Shown here: one piece after another, positions 1-7,681 of the stretch
How positions within the stretch are numbered: position 1 is the first letter of the stretch
How the letters are laid out: each line of letters opens with the position of its first letter
Source: Saprospiraceae bacterium UBA7687
GTDB taxonomy: Bacteria; Bacteroidota; Bacteroidia; Chitinophagales; Saprospiraceae
Length of the DNA: 20,357 nt
Assembly (NCBI GenBank): GCA_002482845.1
Contig: DLGT01000098.1
Location: 1-20,357 of the forward strand
Reading direction: 5' to 3'
Made by a program: the position numbers and the translations under genes
The notes under the pieces: model-generated
Databases searched by the model: none
What the model saw: only the letters and a program-made list of their open reading frames with translations
What the model was told of the DNA's origin: nothing

Positions 1-186
1 GCGAAAGCAAGCTTGAGTGTATACGATGTAACTGGTAAATTAGTGACAGTAAGAAACATCGATGCAGTGAAAGGTTACAATAGTGAAATATTCACTACAG
101 CACAACTTGGAACTAGCGGAGTTCTTTACTACACATTAGTAAGCGGTGACTTCACAGCTACTAAGAAAATGATCATCGTGGAGTAA
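1..186 (+). CDS. C-terminal end of a T9SS-sorted secreted protein (partial)
   Basis: Frame 1 is open from the left edge to a TAA at 184-186, giving 61 residues. The sequence has the usual pattern of a T9SS type A sorting domain: a strand reading SLSVYDVTGKLV, a middle section ending in a short turn, then a strand with TKKMIIVE just before the stop. Such domains direct a protein through the type IX secretion system to the cell surface or medium and are normally removed there. The catalytic or binding part of the protein lies outside the window, so its function cannot be named. A strong terminator follows 30 bases after the stop, so this is the last gene of its transcript. Confidence 0.8.
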   Translation, partial: AKASLSVYDVTGKLVTVRNIDAVKGYNSEIFTTAQLGTSGVLYYTLVSGDFTATKKMIIVE

Positions 187-216
187 GATCTAGGATTTAG
201 ATCAAGCTTATAAAAT

Positions 217-260
217 AAAAAGAGCCCAACAGTCTTTAGTGATTGTTGGGCTCTTTTTTT
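217..260 (+). terminator. Rho-independent terminator
   Basis: An 11-bp perfect stem (221-231 pairs with 244-254, AGAGCCCAACA against TGTTGGGCTCT) closes a 12-base loop and is followed by a T run to 260. The A run at 217-220 can pair with the T run, so the hairpin could also work on the opposite strand. It ends the transcript of the T9SS cargo gene. Confidence 0.93.
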
Positions 261-393
261 ATTTGTGGAAATAGCTAACTTCAAATATAATTTTCGAACA
301 GAATATAGTCATTTAATCATACTGCTTTCCCTTCCAAATCAACAATTCATCAACGAATAATACCCCAAATTGACCGCTTAATAGATGGACAAC

Positions 394-422
394 TTTGATG
401 ATTGGGTACTTACATACTTTTG
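394..422 (+). promoter_or_regulatory. Bacteroidota-type promoter for the VIT/vWA gene
   Basis: A TTTG box at 394-397 is separated by 17 bases from TACTTTTG at 415-422. This matches the Bacteroidota housekeeping sigma consensus (TTTG or TTG near -33, TAnnTTTG near -7). Transcription would start near 428, leaving a leader of about 30 bases before the ATG at 462. The rest of the 187-461 gap shows only the terminator and a doubtful minus-strand open frame, described under findings. Confidence 0.6.
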
Positions 423-461
423 TAATGTATTTAATCAATCACATTTAAAAGTTGAAACATC

Positions 462-2477
462 ATGAAAAACATCAAATTTTTATTTATTGTTATCTCATTA
501 CTTTGGGGCTTTATTTCAAATGCTCAAAATGAACAACCACCCACCAAGACCGAATCTCCTTACTTCAAATCATCAAAAAGTGAAAAACAACTCGATGATC
601 TTCCACTGAAAGGAACCCAAGCAAAAGTAAATATCACAAGCATGATTGCTGATGTGACCATTGAGCAAACTTATCAGAATAAAGGCACCAAAAACTTAGA
701 AGCTATCTACGTCTTCCCCATGTCGGACAAAGCAGCCATTTATAGTTTAGAAATGTTCATAGGTACAAGAGTTATTAAAGCTGTCATTAAAGAAAAATCT
801 GCAGCAAGAGAAGAATATGAAGCGGCTAAAACCAATGGATTCAGAGCTTCACTTCTAGAGCAAGAAAGACCAAATGTTTTTACAATGAATGTCGCCAACA
901 TCAATCCAGGTGACGAGATAAAAGTGATTGTAAAATATTCAGAATTGATTTTGCCAGACGATGGAATTTATAGCTTTGTATTCCCTACAGTAGTAGGGCC
1001 AAGATATAATGCCAAAGGAAGTAAGGCTAAATACGCTGCTATTCCATATACAAAAAGCGGTGAACTACCATCGGCTACATTTTCTCTGGATGTGGATATA
1101 TGGAGTAATATACTGATTTCAAATGTAAAATGCAAAACACATAATATAGCTATATCTTACCCAAATCCAAAAACAGCTAATGTAAAACTTACAACCAATG
1201 AGATATATGCTGCCAATAGAGATTTTATCTTAGACTATACCTTGAAGGGAGAAGATATAGAAAGCGGTATTCAACTATACGATCATGGAAACGAAAAGTT
1301 TTTTATGGCGTTCGTCCAACCACCAAAAAGAATTACTAAAGATGAAATTCCTCCTCGAGAATATATTTTTGTAGTAGATATTTCAGGGTCGATGCATGGC
1401 TTCCCATTGGACGTAAGTAAAAAACTTCTAAGAAATCTTATTGCTAATCTAAAGTCGACAGATCAGTTCAATGTGGTTTTATTCGCAGGAAGTTCAGAAG
1501 TTCTTTCTCCTAATTCCTTAAAAGCCAACAGTGCTAATATTGAAAAAGCAATACAGTTTATTGATAACTATAATGGTGGTGGCAGTACGGAATTGCTTGG
1601 TGCATTAAAAAAGTCGCTAGCATTACCTAGAGTTTCAAAGTCTCTCTCTAGATCAGTAGTTGTCGTCACTGATGGATATGTTACCGTAGAAAAAGAAGCC
1701 ATGGGCTTAATCAAAAAAAATATTAACAACACCAATGTCTATGCTTTTGGAATCGGAAGTAGTGTCAATAGATACCTTATCAATGGATTAGCTCATGTGG
1801 GTGGTGGGCTACCATTTGTTGTGACAAATCCTGATGAAGCAGATAGCATTGCTACAAAGTTTAGAAAATACATCCAAACACCTGTGCTATCAAATATCCA
1901 AATAAAATATGAAGGCTTTAAAACTTATGATTTGATTTATGAAAAATTGCCAGATGTGATGGCTGAAAGACCAATTATTATCACAGGTAAATACAATGGA
2001 AACGAAGAAGGAAAAATATTGATCAGTGGGCACACAGGTAAAGGCAAATTCAGTAAAGAATTAACTCTAAATAAAACCCAATTATCCGAAAATCATAAGG
2101 CAATTAGATATTTTTGGGCAAGAGAAAAGATTCAGAGTCTAAGTGATTATGGGGATGCTGATATAGATGAACAAACTGTCTCAAAAATTACAAAGCTAGG
2201 CTTGGATTATAACCTTATGACGGCGTACACTTCATTTGTTGCAGTGGATTATAAGGAAGTGGTAAACTCAAAGGGAAAAATCGAAAGAATACATCAAGTG
2301 TTGCCTTTGCCACAAAGTGTATCTAACTCCGCAGTTGGTGCGGACTTTAATTTGATCGGTGGTTTTATGGCAACTTCACCTAAATCATTAAATTTTATTT
2401 GGATTACATTATTTATCATTGGTTTTGCTTCAACTTTGATTTTTTATTTTAATAAGAAAAAACGAATGATTTCATAA
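462..2477 (+). CDS. Exported VIT domain and von Willebrand factor A protein, C-terminally membrane-anchored
   Basis: The 671-residue product starts with a signal peptide (about 1-21, ending SNAQ). A VIT domain follows at about 45-180, with the typical TYQNKGTKNLEAIYVFPM stretch. A vWA domain spans about 298-470 with a complete metal-ion-dependent adhesion site: D306-x-S308-x-S310, T376 and D404. Residues about 643-663 form one membrane helix followed by a KKKR tail, so the folded part should face the periplasm or surface with the tail inside. The layout resembles inter-alpha-trypsin inhibitor heavy chains and bacterial VIT/vWA proteins attached by sortase or exosortase, but I see no LPxTG motif. 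The likely role is protein or matrix binding; the ligand is unknown. The stop codon directly abuts the next ATG, so the two genes are probably translated together. Confidence 0.87.
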   Translation: MKNIKFLFIVISLLWGFISNAQNEQPPTKTESPYFKSSKSEKQLDDLPLKGTQAKVNITSMIADVTIEQTYQNKGTKNLEAIYVFPMSDKAAIYSLEMFIGTRVIKAVIKEKSAAREEYEAAKTNGFRASLLEQERPNVFTMNVANINPGDEIKVIVKYSELILPDDGIYSFVFPTVVGPRYNAKGSKAKYAAIPYTKSGELPSATFSLDVDIWSNILISNVKCKTHNIAISYPNPKTANVKLTTNEIYAANRDFILDYTLKGEDIESGIQLYDHGNEKFFMAFVQPPKRITKDEIPPREYIFVVDISGSMHGFPLDVSKKLLRNLIANLKSTDQFNVVLFAGSSEVLSPNSLKANSANIEKAIQFIDNYNGGGSTELLGALKKSLALPRVSKSLSRSVVVVTDGYVTVEKEAMGLIKKNINNTNVYAFGIGSSVNRYLINGLAHVGGGLPFVVTNPDEADSIATKFRKYIQTPVLSNIQIKYEGFKTYDLIYEKLPDVMAERPIIITGKYNGNEEGKILISGHTGKGKFSKELTLNKTQLSENHKAIRYFWAREKIQSLSDYGDADIDEQTVSKITKLGLDYNLMTAYTSFVAVDYKEVVNSKGKIERIHQVLPLPQSVSNSAVGADFNLIGGFMATSPKSLNFIWITLFIIGFASTLIFYFNKKKRMIS

Positions 2478-3557
2478 ATGACGAAATGGATAAAAATGCT
2501 TTCAATAGTTTTAAATAACAAATATATCTGTAACAAAATATCGTTGACCTTACTATCGCTTTTGATGTTAGTCGCAATAAAATTATATCTTCTGAACGAA
2601 GCGCCAAAACAAGTAGGCAAATCCATTGATCCATGTGTAACGGAAGGTAGAACTTCCGTTACATTTATAATGGGCGATGATGAAAGTCAAAAGAATAACT
2701 TTTACAAAAATGCGACGTATTTTTACCATATGGACATCACACAAAAAACCGACTTTGTGGTTCATTCCTGTAAAACATTAATGGATGTGTCTGAATACTT
2801 ATCTAATAATTCTAATGGAAAAAAATTTGGTACCATAAATATGGTGTGTCATGGAAACCCATGGCAAGGATTGAGTATCCCAATTGCCAAGCATTTGCCA
2901 CGCGCAAATGTTTCTAATCTCGAAAATGCTTTAAAAAACAAATGGATAAAACCGCTTTGCTCGGATGGTATAGATCACAATACCATTATTAATATTGTAA
3001 GTTGTGGGGTCGGACAAAACGATGACTTTAAAAGCGTTATAAATAAGTTTTTCACTTGCCCTGATAATCCATTTCCACCTTTAATAAATATTGAAACTCA
3101 TTTTGTTAACTTTTCTGATAAACACGAAAAAAGACTCTCAGATTTTTATTTCGTTTTATCAAAATACGAATACGATGACCCTCAAATTATTGTAAATAAA
3201 CTTCAAAATAAATACCAACAAATACCAATTGATTGGCAAACTGCTTATAATAATGATAATAAATTATCAGGGGATCGACCTTATAAACATCAATTCAGAA
3301 TGTTGGTAGAATGGAAAATTGGCTTTGAACACCAAAATGAAATCCCTAATTTAAGTAAGGAACCTGACATAGTAACATGGTTAAAAACCCAAAATGATGC
3401 TATGACTGAATTGGAACAAATGAAACTAAAACTCGAAGATTTTATGTGGCACTCTTTTGTAGTCACCGATCAACAAAATACCTTAAAAATAAAAGGTTAT
3501 GCAAATGTGGAAGGCGTTATGGTCGATAAACCAACTAAGGTTACAACCGAAATATAA
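2478..3557 (+). CDS. Membrane-anchored caspase/CHAT-like putative hydrolase
   Basis: The 359-residue product has a basic N-terminus and one hydrophobic helix at about 21-39, which should leave the remainder in the periplasm. From residue 59 there is an alpha/beta pattern: a strand SVTFIMGDD, a strand-helix DFVVHSCKTLMDVSEYL, then INMVCHGNPWQG with H125-G126, and INIVSCGVG with C176. A His-Gly after one strand and a Cys after the next, 51 residues apart, is the arrangement of the catalytic dyad in clan CD peptidases (caspase, gingipain and CHAT families). Residues about 200-359 are of unknown fold, with a likely helical stretch near 300-323. The ATG follows the VIT/vWA stop with zero spacing, so a joint function is likely. 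The peptidase assignment rests on this motif pattern alone; it could be an inactive relative or a different fold. Confidence 0.6.
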   Translation: MTKWIKMLSIVLNNKYICNKISLTLLSLLMLVAIKLYLLNEAPKQVGKSIDPCVTEGRTSVTFIMGDDESQKNNFYKNATYFYHMDITQKTDFVVHSCKTLMDVSEYLSNNSNGKKFGTINMVCHGNPWQGLSIPIAKHLPRANVSNLENALKNKWIKPLCSDGIDHNTIINIVSCGVGQNDDFKSVINKFFTCPDNPFPPLINIETHFVNFSDKHEKRLSDFYFVLSKYEYDDPQIIVNKLQNKYQQIPIDWQTAYNNDNKLSGDRPYKHQFRMLVEWKIGFEHQNEIPNLSKEPDIVTWLKTQNDAMTELEQMKLKLEDFMWHSFVVTDQQNTLKIKGYANVEGVMVDKPTKVTTEI

Positions 3558-3624
3558 ATATTTCCATGCCAATAATTTCAAAATTCAAACAATTAGAATT
3601 ACTTTTCAACCATAAAACAACTTT

Positions 3625-6600
3625 GTGAGCGTCCATATCAAAAAATTATTTCATGTCAGTTACTTTTGTATATTCCTATACCATTTTGGTTTGGGGCAAA
3701 GCGGTAATTTTTTCAACTATTCTATAGCTGAAGGACTTCCACAATCACAGGTATTTGCCATTTGTCAGGATAGTTTCGGTTATATTTGGGCTGGTACACA
3801 AGGTGGTGGTGTAACCTTATTTGACGGTAAACAATTCAAATCACTTCTGGATAACGAAAGTACAATCAAATCAAAATTTATAAATGCATTGTACACAAGT
3901 TCTGATGGTAAAGTATGGATTGGTACAATGCAAGGATTATACTTTTATCAAAATGACACTATTCATGAAACTAAAAATGATAATATCCTAGATTTTCAGG
4001 TTTATTCCATCATTGGTTATGAAGATACCATTTACGTTGGTACAAACAAAGGCATGTATCGTTACCATGCTGATAGATTGATTAGAACTTCATTGGATTT
4101 TAAAACATCTTCTATCATCAATGATATGAAAGTAATAAATGGTCAACTTTGGGTTGCATCGGACAAAGGACTTTTTATTCAAAAAAGTAATGGACGATTT
4201 ACTAAAATATCAGGTCTGCCCTACCCTAATATAAATCACATTTATGGAGACGAATCTGGATATGTTTGGTTATCAATATTTACCTTTGGACTTATAAAAT
4301 TAGATAGTCATACACACAAAATAGTAACAAAGTACGACAACTCATTATTGTCCAAAACAAAATCTATTTTAGGACAACCCAATGAAACCTTATGGCTAGC
4401 TACAGAAAATGAAGGAATTTGTATCCTTGATGTGTGTAATGATAAAATTTCCATAATATCTGAAGATGAAGGTTTTTCAACAAGTAAAATCCAAACGTTT
4501 TTCCAAGATATCTGGGGAAATATCTGGATTGGAACCTCTGGTGCAGGGTTAGTCAAAAAAACAAATCAGCTTTTCAAATACTACAATATGTTTGACTATG
4601 GTTTTGGTGGAAACCGTGTTTATGCCATTGCCAATGACCGTAATAAAAAAATATGGGTTGCAGTAAACAAAGATAATTTAGGCTACATTGATAATCAAAC
4701 CTTCAGAAAAATAAACCATGATTCCCTACAAATAGGGGTAAAAATCAAGACCATCACAACGGACACATCAGGTAAACTTTGGATAGGTACAGAAGGAAAA
4801 GGTGTATTTAGTTATGAAGAAAATGGTACAGTAAATATTTATAATATAGGACGTAATTCCTTGGTTAGTGATTGGATCACGCATATAGTCGCGGATGCAA
4901 ACAACAAAATATGGATCGCTACCCAATCTTCTGGAATACAGTGTATTACTTCGCATAACGACACTTCGTTTCAGTCAATTACTTTTAATATTCAGGATGG
5001 ATTACCCGACAGATATATCAACAGCCTCGCTATCGATAACGTAAATAAAAGCGTGTGGTTTGTGTGTAGAAATGGGAAAGCAGGATATATCGATAACAAT
5101 CTTAAAGTTGTCGTTTTCGATGCTACAAATGGACTACCTGAAAAACCAATTAAAACCATAACAATAGACGAAAATGGAAATTGTTTTTTAGGAATACCTG
5201 GCAAAGGTGTATTTGTGATGTCTAATGAAATAACTTCTACAAAACCTAAATTTATTAAAATTAAGGTAGCTGATAAACAATATTCAACAAATATTTATGC
5301 TATGATCTGTGACTCAAAAGGCAATCTATGGTTAGGAACTGAAAACGGTGTATACAAATTTGTAAAAGACCAAAAATCAAATGTACTTACTGATGTAATT
5401 CACTTCAAAAAAGAAGATGGATTTTTAGGAATAGAAAATTGCCATAACAGTATAAGCAAAGCTGAAAACGACAATATTTGGTTTGGAACAATGAATGGAT
5501 TAGTTTATTATAATTCAAGTTTTGAATCGGGAACGCAACCACCACCGATATTACATATGGCTGAAGTTTTGTTATTTAATCAAGATATAAATCAAACGAA
5601 TTATAAAACCTGTTTTTCAAATTCAAACAAAAATATAACTTCCAAACTACCCTATTCACAGAATCATCTAAGTTTTAATTTTGATGCAGTCCATGTCAAT
5701 TTTCCAGACAAGTTAAAATTTAGATACAAACTATTGGGCTCAAATGCAGAATGGTCAAGTTGGAACGAAGAGAAACGTATCAATTATTCAGGAATTGCAC
5801 CAGGTTCCTATTGTTTTATGGTACAGTCTACCTTTGACGAAATCCAAGTTAGCAATACCGAACAAGTATGTTTTGAGATTTGCAAACCTTTTTGGGAAGA
5901 AATTTGGTTTAGAACTGCAGTAATTTTGCTTACATTAGCAATCATGATTATCATTTTTAAATGGCGTGAATCCATCATTAAAAACAAAGCCCAAGCAAAA
6001 ACACTAGAATTAACACTTAAAAATGAACTACTAACACTTGAACAAAAAGCACTACAATTGCAAATGAATCCACACTTCATTTTTAATGCACTAAATAGTA
6101 TTCAGTCACTTGTAGTCAATAAAGATGCTGATGCTGCAAGAAAACAAATACAGAATTTCGCCATGTTAATGAGAGGCATTCTCAATAATTCACGAAGTAA
6201 AACCGTTACTATTCAATCAGAAGTGGAGCTGTTGACCAAATATCTGAATATGGAACAGTTTTGCCAAAAAAATGAATTTACTTTTGAAATCAAGGTCAGT
6301 GAAAATATCAACCAAGAAGAATCCAATATTCCTTCCATGCTGATTCAACCATATGTCGAAAATGCGATCATTCATGGCATTTCACATCTCTCTGCACACG
6401 GAAAAGTACAAATAAGTTTTGAATTAGAAAATCATCTTCTGATATGTGCCATCACGGATAATGGTGTAGGACGAGTAAAAGCAAACGAGCTAACACTCCA
6501 GCACAAAGACGGACATATTTCTGTTAGTATGGAAGTGACGGGTCAAAGGTTACATGCGCTTAAAAATCAATCAAAAGATGCTGGACATGAGATTATTGAT

Positions 6601-6672
6601 TTATATGATCAAGAAGGGAAAGCACTCGGCACCAAAGTAATTCTAAAAATTCCAGTGACAACCAATTATTAA
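3625..6672 (+). CDS. Two-propeller LytS-type sensor histidine kinase
   Basis: The product has 1015 residues and a signal peptide ending GLGQ. Repeats of the type IWIGTxxGxxxxD follow one another to about residue 640. I count fourteen, which fits two seven-bladed propellers (Reg_prop). A Y_Y_Y domain covers about 674-752 and a membrane helix about 763-781. A coiled linker leads to a LytS-type kinase domain with the phospho-accepting H817 in QMNPHFIFNALNS. The ATP-binding domain has its N box at N913 (ENAIIHG) and D945 in the DNGVGR loop. The propellers should sense a periplasmic signal, possibly a glycan as in related Bacteroides hybrid systems, although here kinase and regulator are separate proteins. 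The start is GTG at 3625, the first possible start after an in-frame stop at 3613, and it gives a proper signal peptide. The response regulator follows after 42 bases. Confidence 0.92.
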   Translation: MSVHIKKLFHVSYFCIFLYHFGLGQSGNFFNYSIAEGLPQSQVFAICQDSFGYIWAGTQGGGVTLFDGKQFKSLLDNESTIKSKFINALYTSSDGKVWIGTMQGLYFYQNDTIHETKNDNILDFQVYSIIGYEDTIYVGTNKGMYRYHADRLIRTSLDFKTSSIINDMKVINGQLWVASDKGLFIQKSNGRFTKISGLPYPNINHIYGDESGYVWLSIFTFGLIKLDSHTHKIVTKYDNSLLSKTKSILGQPNETLWLATENEGICILDVCNDKISIISEDEGFSTSKIQTFFQDIWGNIWIGTSGAGLVKKTNQLFKYYNMFDYGFGGNRVYAIANDRNKKIWVAVNKDNLGYIDNQTFRKINHDSLQIGVKIKTITTDTSGKLWIGTEGKGVFSYEENGTVNIYNIGRNSLVSDWITHIVADANNKIWIATQSSGIQCITSHNDTSFQSITFNIQDGLPDRYINSLAIDNVNKSVWFVCRNGKAGYIDNNLKVVVFDATNGLPEKPIKTITIDENGNCFLGIPGKGVFVMSNEITSTKPKFIKIKVADKQYSTNIYAMICDSKGNLWLGTENGVYKFVKDQKSNVLTDVIHFKKEDGFLGIENCHNSISKAENDNIWFGTMNGLVYYNSSFESGTQPPPILHMAEVLLFNQDINQTNYKTCFSNSNKNITSKLPYSQNHLSFNFDAVHVNFPDKLKFRYKLLGSNAEWSSWNEEKRINYSGIAPGSYCFMVQSTFDEIQVSNTEQVCFEICKPFWEEIWFRTAVILLTLAIMIIIFKWRESIIKNKAQAKTLELTLKNELLTLEQKALQLQMNPHFIFNALNSIQSLVVNKDADAARKQIQNFAMLMRGILNNSRSKTVTIQSEVELLTKYLNMEQFCQKNEFTFEIKVSENINQEESNIPSMLIQPYVENAIIHGISHLSAHGKVQISFELENHLLICAITDNGVGRVKANELTLQHKDGHISVSMEVTGQRLHALKNQSKDAGHEIIDLYDQEGKALGTKVILKIPVTTNY

Positions 6673-6714
6673 TATGAACCCTAAAAATTCAAACTCAATT
6701 CAAAATAGAATACC

Positions 6715-7461
6715 ATGTTAAAAGCCATTATCGTCGAAGACATGCCTGAAGCTGTGCAATTACTCATTTCGGATATACAGACATATTGTAAAGAAATCCA
6801 AATCATTGGAACTGCCAGTAGTGTAGTAAATGCGGCAAAGTTACTGCGCCAAGAGATACCAGACATTATATTTCTCGATATTTCACTGAGCGATGGTACT
6901 GGTTTTGATCTCTTAGAAATCTTCCCTGATTTAAAAGCAAACATTATATTTACTACAGCACATGAAGAATTTGCATTGAGAGCTTTTCGTTATGCTGCCA
7001 CTGACTATCTACTCAAACCTATAGATGCCGAACTACTACAAAAAGCAATTGAAAAAGTGAAAAACCGAAAGTACAGCATGACGCCATCCATAGAAATTTT
7101 GAAAGAAACCATAAACCATCCAAATACACTGCCGTCACGAATTTCACTAAGTACTTCAGAAAAAATTCACATTGTGACGATAGCCGATATCATCAGATGT
7201 GAGTCGGATGGCAATAATACCTGGTTTTTCCTTCATAGCGGTGAAAAAGTGTACGTCACTAAAACACTCAAATATTTTGAAGATATCCTTACACAACACC
7301 ATTTCATCAGAGTGCATCAATCACATTTAGTGAACTTCAATTATCTTTTGGAATTTTCAAAAAGAGATGGTGGGTTTTTACGTCTTAAAAATGGCCATGA
7401 AATACCAGTATCAGTCAGGAAAAAATCAGAAGTTTTATTGATGTTAGACAAATTGGGCTGA
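6715..7461 (+). CDS. LytTR-family response regulator
   Basis: The 248-residue product has a receiver domain at 1-120 with acidic residues E8-D9, phospho-accepting D55 (IIFLDISLSDG), T79-T80 and K100 (DYLLKP). A LytTR DNA-binding domain spans about 138-248 (IRCESDGNNTWFFL, RVHQSHLVNFNYL). The sensor kinase 42 bases upstream is of the LytS type that normally pairs with such regulators, so the two form a signalling pair. LytTR proteins usually bind direct repeats upstream of their target genes. I could not identify a binding site in this window, so the regulated genes are unknown. The stop codon lies inside an 18-base inverted repeat. Confidence 0.94.
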   Translation: MLKAIIVEDMPEAVQLLISDIQTYCKEIQIIGTASSVVNAAKLLRQEIPDIIFLDISLSDGTGFDLLEIFPDLKANIIFTTAHEEFALRAFRYAATDYLLKPIDAELLQKAIEKVKNRKYSMTPSIEILKETINHPNTLPSRISLSTSEKIHIVTIADIIRCESDGNNTWFFLHSGEKVYVTKTLKYFEDILTQHHFIRVHQSHLVNFNYLLEFSKRDGGFLRLKNGHEIPVSVRKKSEVLLMLDKLG

Positions 7462-7476
7462 GATTTAAAAATCTCA
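7459..7476 (+). terminator. Hairpin over the response regulator stop codon, weak terminator
   Basis: TGAGATT (7459-7465) and AATCTCA (7470-7476) form a 7-bp stem with a TAAA loop, and the first three bases are the stop codon of the response regulator. Only three T bases follow after an A, so intrinsic termination would be weak. It may instead protect the 3' end of the message. Confidence 0.4.
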
Positions 7477-7652
7477 ATTTGAAATAATCTTGCATTCCAA
7501 AATGAACTTGTAAATCAATTAAGGTAGATTTCATCTACATTTAACTTAAACTTAATACTAATTTTCTTACCATTCTCATTTATTTTAAGTGTTCCAACGG
7601 ACCTTCTTTGCATTTTACGAATGAAAGATTACTAATGACTCAACTATTATTG

Positions 7653-7660
7653 TAGTTTTG
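7653..7660 (+). promoter_or_regulatory. Possible -7 promoter box for the CotH gene
   Basis: TAGTTTTG matches the Bacteroidota -7 consensus TAnnTTTG exactly. No clear TTTG or TTG box sits 17-23 bases upstream, so support is partial. Transcription would start near 7667, leaving about 15 bases before the ATG at 7682. This would place the alternative TTG start at 7658 inside the promoter and exclude it. Confidence 0.4.
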
Positions 7661-7681
7661 TTCCGTCTAATTTATACAAAC

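Noticed and set aside
462..3557. Sortase or exosortase sorting signal on the VIT/vWA protein
   Set aside because: The C-terminus has a helix plus basic tail as in such signals, but no LPxTG or other recognisable motif precedes it, and no sortase or exosortase gene is in the window. It is described as a simple membrane anchor.
7515..7613. 32-residue minus-strand frame with ATG and composition like MQRRSVGTLKINENGK
   Set aside because: Too short to separate from chance at this base composition (roughly one in ten by stop frequency), with no promoter or neighbour supporting it. The remaining 7477-7652 sequence shows nothing else.
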